This document shows, piece after piece, positions 17,328-24,849 of a stretch of 26,121 bases of DNA. Origin of the DNA: BNXB01 sp031548005. Lineage in GTDB: Bacteria > Bacteroidota > Bacteroidia > Bacteroidales > Azobacteroidaceae. The first letter of the stretch is position 1; every line of letters begins with the position of its first letter. Below the pieces are notes generated by a model. That model made no database searches, was not told where the DNA came from, and saw nothing but the letters and a program-made list of their open reading frames with translations. Both the position numbers and the translations under genes were made by a program. Location: contig JAVBRK010000058.1 of assembly GCA_031548005.1 (NCBI GenBank), forward strand, positions 1-26,121, written 5' to 3'.

Positions 17328-18392
17328 ATGAAACCATTTTATTATATCGCTTTGTTCATGCTGTTTTCAGTATTTACGCAAAATGCCCTGTCGCAAGACC
17401 AGCCGCAGCAGCGGAGGCAAACCCCGCGCCAACGCGCTGCTGAAAAAGACTCCGGAATACCCTCCCTGAGTCCGCGTGCAACTACAAAAAACGAAGAGCA
17501 AACCCGGAATATCGATAACGTTGTTTGGTTAAGGGAGATATACCGGTGGGTTGACTTAAAAAAAGAAAACAATGCCGCATTGTACTACCCCGAACAACCC
17601 ATCGATAACCGGATGAGTCTGTTTACATTGGTATTCAAGCTGATGGCAGACGGTAAAGTTCCAGGATACCGCTATCTGATCACCGGACAGGAAAACTTTA
17701 CAGAAGAAAACAAAGTGAAATTCGAAGATGTATTGCAGGATTTTCAAATCTACCATACAAGCCAGGGATCGGGAAATAATGTCCGTTACACAATCAACGA
17801 CAGCGATATTCCGAACAACGAAGTATTAATGTATGGTGTCAAGGAAGCTTATTATTTCGACCAGGCCACAGGTACCTACAATACCAAGGTACTCGCTATC
17901 TGCCCCATGCTGATCCGGCAGGAGGATGAAATGGGAGAGCCCATCCGTACCCCGATGTTCTGGTGGCTTTACGAAGATATCCGTCCTTATATTTCCAGAG
18001 CATTTATCATGACCTCCAACATCAATAACGCCCTGACTTACACCATCGACGATTTCTTCACCAAACAGATGTATAAAGGAGATATTGTAAAGACAACCAA
18101 TATGATGAACCTGAGCCTGGCGCAACAGGTAGGGAGCGACCCTGCCGTATTGAAACATGCCCAGGACAGCATTGAAGGCCAGTTGAAGTTCTTTGAAGAA
18201 AAGCTATGGGTCCCCAAAGATACCACTGCAGTAAAATCAACCAAAAAAGATTCGAAAAAGAATACCGAGGAAACAAAAGTGACCGAAGAGGCAAAAGATA
18301 CGAAGACTACCAAGGAATCCAAACCGAAATCCAAGCCCAAAGAAACAAAATCTCAATCGTCCCCAACAAAAAGTGTTCGCAGGACACGGTGA
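17328..18392 (+). CDS. gldN: T9SS periplasmic ring protein GldN/PorN
   Basis: 354 residues from the ATG at 17328. That start is chosen because a clean signal peptide (MKPFYYIALFMLFSVFTQNA, cleavage after ALSQ) begins there; in-frame codons back to 17259 give only a hydrophilic, non-family extension. The core has the GldN pattern VWLREIYRWVDLKKENNAALYYP, MSLFTLVFKLMADGKVPGYRY, EDVLQDFQIYH and MFWWLYEDIRPYI. GldN binds GldK to form the periplasmic ring. The last 56 residues (299-354) are a Lys/Glu/Thr/Ser-rich, probably disordered tail with 15 lysines, not part of the conserved fold. The stop TGA overlaps the ATG of the next gene by one base. Confidence 0.93.
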   Translation: MKPFYYIALFMLFSVFTQNALSQDQPQQRRQTPRQRAAEKDSGIPSLSPRATTKNEEQTRNIDNVVWLREIYRWVDLKKENNAALYYPEQPIDNRMSLFTLVFKLMADGKVPGYRYLITGQENFTEENKVKFEDVLQDFQIYHTSQGSGNNVRYTINDSDIPNNEVLMYGVKEAYYFDQATGTYNTKVLAICPMLIRQEDEMGEPIRTPMFWWLYEDIRPYISRAFIMTSNINNALTYTIDDFFTKQMYKGDIVKTTNMMNLSLAQQVGSDPAVLKHAQDSIEGQLKFFEEKLWVPKDTTAVKSTKKDSKKNTEETKVTEEAKDTKTTKESKPKSKPKETKSQSSPTKSVRRTR

Positions 18393-18940
18393 TGAATATC
18401 TACTGGGATATATTCATTACATTTGCCAGAATCGGGGCGTTTACCCTGGGTGGAGGTTATGCCATGATCCCCTTGATCCAGAAAGAGGTCGTCGACAATA
18501 AAAAATGGATCTCCCGGGAAGATTTTGTCGATATGATTGCCATCGCGCAATCAGCTCCGGGAGTACTGGCTGTTAATATTTCCATTCTCACCGGATATAA
18601 ACTCAGAAAGAACCGGGGAAGCATTGTTGCCTCGGTCGGGTCTACTCTACCCTCTTTTGTTATCATCTTATTCATCGCCATATTTCTCCGGCAATTCGAC
18701 CAGATCGAATGGGTGCAGAAAATGTTTATGGCCATCCGGCCTGCAGTGGTAGCACTGATCGCTGTGCCTGTATTCACAACGGCTCAAACGATCGGAATCA
18801 ATTTCAAAACCGTCATAATCCCTGTTGCTGCCGCTTTACTGATCTGGATGTGGGGAGTTTCTCCCGTTTACATTATTCTGGCGGCTTCTGTCGGCGGCCT
18901 CCTGTATGGTATGTATGTACGAAAAAAAAAGCAGGGATAA
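18392..18940 (+). CDS. Half-size chromate-transporter-family (ChrA/CHR) membrane protein
   Basis: 182 residues from the ATG at 18392, which shares its A with the gldN stop (TGATG); longer readings overlap gldN and were not used. One CHR domain is visible: FTLGGGYAMIPLIQKEVV (about 18-35) and AIAQSAPGVLAVNISILTGYKL (about 50-71), then several hydrophobic helices. Short CHR proteins normally occur as two adjacent half genes that work together, or as one fused 400-residue protein. Here no second half is visible: a terminator and a tRNA follow. Chromate or sulfate-like anion export is known for some family members; the substrate here is not known. Coupling to gldN suggests it is made with the T9SS genes. 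Confidence 0.88.
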   Translation: MNIYWDIFITFARIGAFTLGGGYAMIPLIQKEVVDNKKWISREDFVDMIAIAQSAPGVLAVNISILTGYKLRKNRGSIVASVGSTLPSFVIILFIAIFLRQFDQIEWVQKMFMAIRPAVVALIAVPVFTTAQTIGINFKTVIIPVAAALLIWMWGVSPVYIILAASVGGLLYGMYVRKKKQG

Positions 18941-18953
18941 ATCCCTGCTTTTT
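18926..18953 (+). terminator. Intrinsic terminator of the T9SS-chrA operon, overlapping the chrA stop
   Basis: GCAGGGA (18931-18937) pairs with TCCCTGC (18942-18948) around a TAAA loop, flanked by an A run and a T run that extend the stem. The chrA stop codon TAA (18938-18940) lies in the loop. The symmetry means it can also act on the minus strand, ending transcription that passes through the tRNA. Confidence 0.88.
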
Positions 18954-18975
18954 CCATATGATATATGACCTTACA

Positions 18976-19051
18976 TGGTCGGGATGAGGCGACTCGAACG
19001 CCCGACCTCCACGTCCCGAACGTGGCACGCTACCAACTGCGCTACATCCCG
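18976..19051 (-). tRNA. tRNA-Pro (anticodon CGG)
   Basis: Read on the minus strand, the acceptor arms CGGGATG and CATCCCG pair fully. The anticodon stem CCACG/CGTGG holds the 7-nt loop TTCGGGA, so the anticodon is CGG (plus-strand positions 19016-19018) with G at position 37, as usual for proline tRNAs. The T-arm contains GTTCGAGTC and the D-arm AGTTGGTAGC. The discriminator base is A (18979), and the next three bases read CCA (18978-18976), so the CCA end may be encoded. It decodes CCG, a frequent proline codon in this window. Confidence 0.95.
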
Positions 19052-19062
19052 TTTTGGCGACA

Positions 19063-19092
19063 CAAAATTACAACTATTTTGATAAATACAAA
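19063..19092 (-). promoter_or_regulatory. Bacteroides-type promoter of tRNA-Pro
   Basis: On the minus strand TTTG (19092-19089), an 18-nt spacer and TAATTTTG (19070-19063) match the -33/-7 consensus TTTG/TAnnTTTG, with a spacer one base short of the usual 19. It ends 11 nt before the tRNA 5' end. It lies directly after the uvrA stop codon, so the tRNA need not depend on uvrA transcription. Confidence 0.65.
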
Positions 19093-19107
19093 GCTTTTTC
19101 CTTAAAA

Positions 19108-21945
19108 TTATTTCAATTCCGGCGCCAAATACTGCGCAGTATAAGTACCGGACTGTTTGATCATCTTTTCCGGAGAACCTTCGAATAACACCTGTCCTCC
19201 GCCCTTTCCGCCTTCCGGACCCATATCGATGATATAGTCCGCACATTTGATAATGTCCAGGTTATGCTCGATCACAATCATGGTATTACCTTTGTCCACC
19301 AAACGGTTAATCACTCCGAGTAAAACATTGATATCTTCAAAATGCAAGCCGGTGGTAGGCTCGTCCAGGATATAAAGCGTTCGTCCAGTATCGCGTTTGG
19401 ACAATTCCGAAGCCAACTTCACCCGTTGGCTTTCTCCTCCCGAAAGGGTAGTAGAAGACTGCCCCAGCCGGATATAACCCAGCCCCACATCCTGCAGCAC
19501 TTTTATTTTATGAAGAATGGAGGGCAAATTTTCAAAAAATTCAACAGCCATATTGATGGTCATATCCAAAACATCGGCAATGGATTTACCTTTGTACCGG
19601 ACTTCGAGCGTTTCCCGGTTATAGCGTTTCCCATGGCAATCCTCACAAGGAACCATCACATCCGGCAGAAAGTTCATTTCTATGGATTTATATCCATTTC
19701 CTCCACAAGTCTCACAACGTCCGCCGGTTACATTGAACGAAAAACGGCCGGGTTTATATCCGCGAACTTTCGATTCCGGCAATTCCACAAACAAATTGCG
19801 TATATCAGAGAAAACTCCGGTATAAGTCGCTGCATTGGAGCGTGGTGTACGGCCGATAGGCGATTGATCGACATTGACGATTTTATCGATATGCTCTATC
19901 CCTTCAATGGAATCATACGAAAGCGGCTCTTCCAGCGAACGATAGAGTTTAGCGCTCAGAATCGGCTGTAAAGTTTCATTGATCAGGGTCGATTTACCAC
20001 TTCCGGAAACTCCGGTCACACAAATAAACATTCCTAACGGGAAATGAGCGGTTACATGCTTCAGGTTATTTCCAGAAGCCCCTTTCAAAATAATCTGCCT
20101 GCCATTTCCTTTACGGCGCTCGGATGGAACCGGAATCAGTTTCCGGCCATTCAGGTAGGCAGAAGTCAGACTGCCGGACTCCAGCATGGCCTGGGGAGTT
20201 CCGGAAAAAACCACTTTTCCGCCCAATCTACCGGCCCGGGGACCTAAATCCACGATATAATCGGCATTCAGCATCATATCTTTGTCATGTTCGACTACAA
20301 CCACCGAATTACCGGTATCCCGGAGCTGTTTCAAAGAAGCGATTAACCGGCAATTGTCACGCTGATGCAAACCGATACTCGGCTCGTCGAGGATATACAA
20401 CACGTTTACTAATTGCGATCCGATCTGTGTAGCCAATCGGATCCGCTGGCTTTCCCCCCCGGAAAGATCGACAGAACTCCGGTTCAGAGACAGGTAATCC
20501 AACCCGACATCCAACAGGAAATGTAAGCGGGAACGAATCTCTTTCAGGATTTCGACGGCGATTTGCCTCTGCTTACCGGATAATGCGGGCTCCAGGCGGT
20601 CGACCCAGTCGCACAACTCGGAAATATCCATGGAAGATAGTTCCGAAATATTTTTCCCATTGATATAATAATGTAGCGCTTCCTTATTCAACCTCCGGCC
20701 TCCGCATTCAGGGCATTGAACGGCACGGATAAACTGGTCCGCCCATTTCTGTGCAGCAGCCGAGGTATCCGATTCCTGCTGCATCATGACATATTTGACA
20801 ACCCCCTCGAACGAAAGAAAATAATTTGAATTTCCCAACGATTCGTTTTTGATTTGCAAACGGTCTTCCGTACCGTTCAAAATCTCATCCAAAGCCTCTT
20901 CCGGAACATCCTTCAGCGGAGTTTTAATGGTCACATCGTATTTTTCGCAGATTGCTTCCACTTGCCAGAATATCATCACATTCCGGTATTTTCCTAAAGG
21001 AACGATCCCCCCCTGATAAATACTCAGGTCGGGATTCGGAATGATTTTCTGGTTGTCGATCCGGTTAACGGTTCCCAACCCCTTACATTTCGGACAAGCT
21101 CCATGCGGAGAATTGAAAGAAAAATTATGAGGGGCAGGCTCGCTATACGACAATCCGGTAGACGGACACATCAGCCGACGGCTAAAATGGCGGATTTCCT
21201 TAGATTCCAGATCCAGTACGATCAACAGTCCCTCCCCCTGGCGCATGGCAGTTTTTACGCTGCTTTTAACCCGCTGGGCGTCTTTTTCCGATACCAGCAG
21301 CTTATCGATCACTACTTCCACCGAGTGCATTTTATACCGGTCGAGCTTCATTCCCGGAATCATTTCCCGGAGCTCTCCATCGACCCGGACATTCAGAAAG
21401 CCTTTTTTACGAAGTTGTTCGAATAATTCCTTATAATGCCCTTTCCGGTTTCTGACCACAGGAGCCAGGATATACACCTTCCGGCCCCGATAGCGGTCTA
21501 TAATCAGTTCCAGCACCTGCTCTTCGGTATATTTTACCATTTTCTCCCCGGTATTGTAAGAATAAGCCTCCCCTGCCCGGGCATACAGCAGGCGCAAAAA
21601 ATCGTATATCTCGGTTGTTGTTCCTACCGTGGAACGCGGACTGCGGTTGGTGGTCTTTTGTTCGATCGAAATCACAGGACTCAATCCGGTGATCTTATCC
21701 ACGTCGGGGCGCTCCATATTGCCCAGAAACGACCGGGCATAGGCCGAAAAGGTTTCGATATAGCGGCGTTGTCCTTCGGCAAATATCGTATCGAACGCTA
21801 ACGACGATTTGCCGCTCCCGCTCAACCCGGTAATTACCGTAAAGCGGTTACGGGGAATCAATACGTCTATATTCTTGAGATTGTGCACGCGTGCGCCTTC
21901 CACGCTTATCAACCCTGCCTGTTCCAGCAGTTCTTCTTTTTCCAT
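19108..21945 (-). CDS. uvrA: Excinuclease ABC subunit A (UvrA)
   Basis: 945 residues from the ATG at 21945. A TTG three codons upstream (21954) is in frame, but it lies too close to the -7 box to leave a leader. Damage-recognition ATPase of nucleotide excision repair, working with UvrB and UvrC. Two ABC ATPase modules: Walker A GLSGSGKS (40-47) and GVSGSGKST in the second half; signatures LSGGESQRI and LSGGESQRV; Walker B LYILDEPSIGLH and LYILDEPTTGLH. The second zinc module CETCGGNGY...CEDCHGKRY is intact. The first zinc module has only three of the usual four cysteines: C260-P-S-T263, then C284 and C287. Length is normal for UvrA. A tRNA gene follows and the HerA-like gene is divergent. Confidence 0.97.
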   Translation of the reverse strand: MEKEELLEQAGLISVEGARVHNLKNIDVLIPRNRFTVITGLSGSGKSSLAFDTIFAEGQRRYIETFSAYARSFLGNMERPDVDKITGLSPVISIEQKTTNRSPRSTVGTTTEIYDFLRLLYARAGEAYSYNTGEKMVKYTEEQVLELIIDRYRGRKVYILAPVVRNRKGHYKELFEQLRKKGFLNVRVDGELREMIPGMKLDRYKMHSVEVVIDKLLVSEKDAQRVKSSVKTAMRQGEGLLIVLDLESKEIRHFSRRLMCPSTGLSYSEPAPHNFSFNSPHGACPKCKGLGTVNRIDNQKIIPNPDLSIYQGGIVPLGKYRNVMIFWQVEAICEKYDVTIKTPLKDVPEEALDEILNGTEDRLQIKNESLGNSNYFLSFEGVVKYVMMQQESDTSAAAQKWADQFIRAVQCPECGGRRLNKEALHYYINGKNISELSSMDISELCDWVDRLEPALSGKQRQIAVEILKEIRSRLHFLLDVGLDYLSLNRSSVDLSGGESQRIRLATQIGSQLVNVLYILDEPSIGLHQRDNCRLIASLKQLRDTGNSVVVVEHDKDMMLNADYIVDLGPRAGRLGGKVVFSGTPQAMLESGSLTSAYLNGRKLIPVPSERRKGNGRQIILKGASGNNLKHVTAHFPLGMFICVTGVSGSGKSTLINETLQPILSAKLYRSLEEPLSYDSIEGIEHIDKIVNVDQSPIGRTPRSNAATYTGVFSDIRNLFVELPESKVRGYKPGRFSFNVTGGRCETCGGNGYKSIEMNFLPDVMVPCEDCHGKRYNRETLEVRYKGKSIADVLDMTINMAVEFFENLPSILHKIKVLQDVGLGYIRLGQSSTTLSGGESQRVKLASELSKRDTGRTLYILDEPTTGLHFEDINVLLGVINRLVDKGNTMIVIEHNLDIIKCADYIIDMGPEGGKGGGQVLFEGSPEKMIKQSGTYTAQYLAPELK

Positions 21946-21964
21946 TACTTTCAAAAATAATTTG

Positions 21965-21972
21965 CAAAGGTA
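21965..21972 (-). promoter_or_regulatory. -7 box of uvrA
   Basis: TACCTTTG on the minus strand matches TAnnTTTG and lies 19 nt upstream of the uvrA ATG. The -33 region (around 21992-21995) reads TTTT rather than TTTG, so it is weaker, and it overlaps the -33 region of the divergent gene. Confidence 0.55.
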
Positions 21973-21993
21973 AGGTTTATACCTGAACGAAAA

Positions 21994-22023
21994 TTGATTT
22001 CCGAAAGAAAAATTCTATCTTTG
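21994..22023 (+). promoter_or_regulatory. Bacteroides-type promoter of the HerA-like ATPase gene
   Basis: TTG (21994-21996), a spacer of exactly 19 nt and TATCTTTG (22016-22023) fit the -33/-7 consensus. The box ends 37 nt before the ATG at 22061. Confidence 0.75.
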
Positions 22024-22060
22024 AACTTTCTTTAAGTAAAAATTTTCATCTAAAATTATC

Positions 22061-23605
22061 ATGAGTAAATCTGAAATATTCAAACAGATTATCGACAAAG
22101 ATTATACCTTCAAAGGAGAATCTTTCGTACTGGGAGCTCCCATTTTCAATGGAGAGGTTGTTCAGGACTCCTATATCCGGGTACCATTGAAAACCATGAA
22201 CCGGCACGGGTTGATCACCGGAGCCACAGGCACAGGGAAGACCAAAACATTGCAGGTTATCGCCGAGGCGCTAAGCGATGCAAGCGTATCGGTCGTTATG
22301 CTCGACATCAAGGGAGACCTGAGTGGAATCGCCGCTTCAGGATCCGAAAATAAAATAATCGCAGAACGTTACGGAAAAATGAAACTGGAGTATCATCCGT
22401 CGGCATTTCCGGTCGAACTGATGAGTATCAGTAATGAAAAAGGGGTGCAGCTCCGGGCCACTGTCCTGGAGTTCGGTCCGGTACTGATATCGAAAATTCT
22501 GGATTTAAACGATACCCAGGCTGGCCTTGTAGCGCTGATTTACAAGTTCTGCGACGACCACAAACTTCCCTTGATCGATCTGAAAGATTTCATCAAGGTT
22601 CTGCAATATATCGGCAATGAAGGAAAAGAAGAAATCGAGAAAGAATACGGAAAAGTATCCACTACTTCCACAGGTACTATCCTACGGAAAATCATCGAAC
22701 TGCAACAACAGGGAGCCGACTTGTTTTTCGGAGAACCTTCGTTCGATACGGCCGATTTAATGAGGATAGACAATACCGGACGGGGTATGATCAACATCAT
22801 CCGTGTAACGGACATGCAGGACAAACCCAAATTATTCTCTACATTTCTGCTGCAGCTACTCTCGGAATTATATGCTACCTGCCCCGAAGAAGGAGATCTG
22901 GAGAAACCCAAATTAGTCATGTTCATCGACGAGGCCCACCTGATTTTCCAGGAAGCCAGCAGCGCCCTCCTCCAGCAAATCGAAACCGTGATCAAACTGA
23001 TCCGCTCCAAAGGCATCGGTATCTTTTTCTGTACCCAGAACCCGACCGATGTTCCTCCTTCCGTACTCGGGCAACTTGGCTTCAAGCTTCAGCATGCTTT
23101 ACGCGCTTTCACAGCAAAAGACCGGAAAGATATTAAAAGTATGGCCGAAAATTTCCCGTATTCAGACTTTTACAAAACAGACGAATTACTCACCCAAATG
23201 GGTATGGGGGAAGCCCTGGTAACGCTGCTCAACGAAAAAGGGATGCCTACCGCCCTCTCCTACACCATGCTTTGTTCCCCCCATTCACGGATGGACATCC
23301 TTTCGGAAGAAGAAATCGACGCCGTAGTCGCAAAAAGTAAATTAACGGCCCAATACAACCGGCAGATCGACTCCCAAAGCGCCTACGAAATACTGGCGGC
23401 CCGTATAGAACAGGCCCAAAGCATTGCAAACCAGGAAAAAGAACAAAGAATGGTGGCTGCAAAAACATCCGGGAAGCGTCCGAAAGAAGAAAAAACAATG
23501 TTGGAAGAAATTCTGAACAGTCCCACAGCACGACAGGTTGCCCGGACAGCCACATCGTCCTTAGTCCGGGGCTTAATGGGGGTACTGGGATTAACAAAAA
23601 GGTGA
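22061..23605 (+). CDS. HerA-like ATPase, DUF853 (YjgR-type) family
   Basis: 514 residues, cytoplasmic, no signal or membrane segment. An FtsK/HerA-type ATPase: Walker A GATGTGKT (54-61), Walker B KLVMFIDEAH (284-293), sensor-like FFCTQNPTDVP and an arginine-containing GQLGFKLQHALRAFTAKDRK segment. The N-terminal DYTFKGESFVLGAP and the overall length match the DUF853 family, whose Escherichia coli member is YjgR; its cellular role is not well established, though a DNA or protein translocating hexamer is expected from the fold. The C-terminal part (about 420-514) is helical with a coiled-coil-like Gln/Glu stretch. The gene ends with four consecutive in-frame stop codons. It is divergent from uvrA, but a shared DNA-repair role would be inference only. 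Confidence 0.9.
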   Translation: MSKSEIFKQIIDKDYTFKGESFVLGAPIFNGEVVQDSYIRVPLKTMNRHGLITGATGTGKTKTLQVIAEALSDASVSVVMLDIKGDLSGIAASGSENKIIAERYGKMKLEYHPSAFPVELMSISNEKGVQLRATVLEFGPVLISKILDLNDTQAGLVALIYKFCDDHKLPLIDLKDFIKVLQYIGNEGKEEIEKEYGKVSTTSTGTILRKIIELQQQGADLFFGEPSFDTADLMRIDNTGRGMINIIRVTDMQDKPKLFSTFLLQLLSELYATCPEEGDLEKPKLVMFIDEAHLIFQEASSALLQQIETVIKLIRSKGIGIFFCTQNPTDVPPSVLGQLGFKLQHALRAFTAKDRKDIKSMAENFPYSDFYKTDELLTQMGMGEALVTLLNEKGMPTALSYTMLCSPHSRMDILSEEEIDAVVAKSKLTAQYNRQIDSQSAYEILAARIEQAQSIANQEKEQRMVAAKTSGKRPKEEKTMLEEILNSPTARQVARTATSSLVRGLMGVLGLTKR

Positions 23606-23657
23606 TAATAGTAAGATATCGATACTAAAACCGGCTTTGGATAAAATTGGCATCAAT

Positions 23658-23689
23658 TTTGTTGCTTATTCTTCAATAGGTCCAATTTG
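23658..23689 (+). promoter_or_regulatory. Weak candidate promoter of the DUF937-like gene
   Basis: TTTG (23658-23661), a 20-nt spacer and CCAATTTG (23682-23689) lie 22 nt upstream of the next ATG. The -7 box differs from TAnnTTTG at its first two bases, so this is a weak match. Confidence 0.25.
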
Positions 23690-23711
23690 TATCACTTAAG
23701 AAACTATTATT

Positions 23712-24263
23712 ATGTTAGAAAATGTATTAGGAGATTTGGTAAGTCAGTATTCCCGGAGTGCTATTTCAGGTAATGCCTCGATTTCAGAAGACAAGCAAAA
23801 CGATATCGTGCAGGTTCTATCGGAATCGCTCCTCGGAGGTATGAAAAATCAGGTTTCTCAAGGAAATGTAGCCGGATTACTGGACATATTTTCAAGTAAA
23901 ACGACAACATCTATTGGAAATCCGATACTGAACGGCATCCAATCCTCGGCTGCATCGATGTTGAGCCAGAGGATCGGATTGAACCCGATGATTGCTAACG
24001 GAATCGTTTCAACCATCGTTCCGATGGTTATGAGTTCTTTAGGAAAAAAAGCCAATGATCCGCAAGATAACAGCCTCGATTTCAACGACCTGATCAAATC
24101 AATCGGCGGTGGATCTGCCATGGGCGGTATTGATTTGAACTCAATTATGAACCGGTTAGACGACGATAACGACGGCTTCGGCATTGATGATGTTGTCAGA
24201 GCTGTTTCCGGTACACAAAAAGGCGGTATTTTTGGTATGCTGGGAGGCTTGTTCGGAAAATAA
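23712..24263 (+). CDS. DUF937-like helical protein with EF-hand-like loop
   Basis: 183 residues, no signal peptide or membrane helix. Residues 1-110 are amphipathic helices rich in Ala, Ser, Gly and Met, with repeated short patterns (SQRIGLNPMIANGIVSTIVP) like those in DUF937/YidB-type proteins. Near the end, RLDDDNDGFGIDDVV (148-162) has acidic spacing D-x-D-x-D-G like a calcium-binding EF-hand or dockerin loop, followed by a Gly-rich C-terminus (GGIFGMLGGLFGK). DUF937-like proteins with this Asp-rich loop are known in many bacteria, with no firm function. The gene stands alone between two terminator-like sites, about 106 nt after the HerA-like gene. Family assignment is by eye. Confidence 0.75.
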   Translation: MLENVLGDLVSQYSRSAISGNASISEDKQNDIVQVLSESLLGGMKNQVSQGNVAGLLDIFSSKTTTSIGNPILNGIQSSAASMLSQRIGLNPMIANGIVSTIVPMVMSSLGKKANDPQDNSLDFNDLIKSIGGGSAMGGIDLNSIMNRLDDDNDGFGIDDVVRAVSGTQKGGIFGMLGGLFGK

Positions 24264-24290
24264 GCTTTTCCAGAATTAAAATCAAAATAT

Positions 24291-24334
24291 AAAAAAGTCA
24301 AGAAAGTAGTTAAATATTTTTTTGACTTTTTTTT
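24291..24334 (+). terminator. AT-rich intrinsic terminator of the DUF937-like gene
   Basis: AAAAAAGTCAA (24291-24301) pairs perfectly over 11 bp with TTGACTTTTTT (24322-24332), with a 20-nt loop and an adjoining T run. It lies 27 nt after the stop codon at 24263, between convergent transcription units, and can work in both directions. Confidence 0.75.
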
Positions 24335-24339
24335 GCACA

Positions 24340-24510
24340 CTAAAACTTCACATACCAACAATAAGACATATACTTCTTTACATTGTATTTATATTGTTCC
24401 TGATCAAAAATATAATCTCCATCTAATTTATAATTCATTACAGGTATAGGATTTTTAATGTTACCATATCCTGCTGCTGTATATTTCAAACCATGTAAAG
24501 TGTATACCAT
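24340..24510 (-). pseudogene. Orphan 56-codon ORF, possible 3' remnant of an unrelated gene
   Basis: A 56-residue ORF from ATG 24510 to TAG 24340 in a different frame from the lipoprotein gene it overlaps. It has protein-like composition (GLKYTAAGYGNIKNP, YIFDQEQYKYNVKKYM, end SYCWYVKF) with many Tyr and Lys and no signal peptide. I do not recognise the family. The base composition is far poorer in G/C than the neighbours: I count 31 G/C in the 120 bases 24361-24480. It begins where the truncated lipoprotein loses similarity to its paralog. It could be the 3' end of a gene whose 5' part was lost in a recombination, or a small real gene translationally linked to the lipoprotein. Confidence 0.35.
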
Positions 24511-24848
24511 TCACCATAAGCAGTATCCCGGTAAAAATAAAATTGTTGATTGAAAGGAGCATCATGAGGAATTTTTTCGTTCCAAACAAATAAGGTGTCA
24601 GAGTCGATAATGGTGTAAGCTCCCGAAATTGCCATTCCTTGATGGTGTTTTGTCTTGAATGTGGCCTTATTTTTCCGGGCATCGAAAACAACACTGTCTT
24701 TGTCAAAAGAAATCTGAATCCCTCCAGCCCAGTATTCTGCCGGGTCTTGCGTTTTAGGCGCACAGCTACAATTACAAAGAATTGAGATACAAACTAACAA
24801 CAGGAAGGCCGGAAATAATCCGGATAAAAAAATATTTCGGACTTTCAT
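24486..24848 (-). CDS. Truncated paralogous lipoprotein (BACON-like, lacks C-terminal half of domain)
   Basis: 120 residues. The signal sequence ends in a Cys pair (CNCSC), with Cys29 the likely lipidation site. Residues 45-115 closely parallel the upstream lipoprotein: ISFDKDSxVFDARKNKATFKTKHH, then IPHxAPxNQQFYxYRDT and YGxWYT. Similarity stops at WYT; the paralog goes on for about 45 residues that complete the beta-sandwich, whereas this one ends after LYMV. The gene begins one base after the stop of the upstream paralog, so it should be co-translated, but the product may not fold. Either a decaying duplicate or a short specialised form. At the DNA level the two genes form a diverged tandem repeat (around 24625-24715 and 25128-25205). 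Confidence 0.7.
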   Translation of the reverse strand: MKVRNIFLSGLFPAFLLLVCISILCNCSCAPKTQDPAEYWAGGIQISFDKDSVVFDARKNKATFKTKHHQGMAISGAYTIIDSDTLFVWNEKIPHDAPFNQQFYFYRDTAYGEWYTLYMV

Positions 24849-24849
24849 A

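Noticed and set aside
18206..18391. Upstream part of the longer frame containing the chrA-like gene
   Set aside because: It overlaps gldN out of frame; the ATG at 18392 starts the first CHR helix and makes the usual TGATG overlap.
18941..19062. tRNA-Pro as an integration site of a mobile element
   Set aside because: No integrase and no direct repeat of the tRNA 3' end was seen in the window.
19342..19971. 209-codon plus-strand ORF opposite uvrA
   Set aside because: Shadow of the uvrA reading frame, with no domain or promoter.
23643..23660. 7-bp inverted repeat AAAATTG/CAATTTT as a terminator of the HerA-like gene
   Set aside because: Stem is short and AT-rich, with no T run after it; likely chance.
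24461..24763. 100-codon minus-strand ORF overlapping the truncated lipoprotein
   Set aside because: It is an alternative frame of the lipoprotein gene, without signal sequence or domain; the paralog is conserved in the lipoprotein frame.
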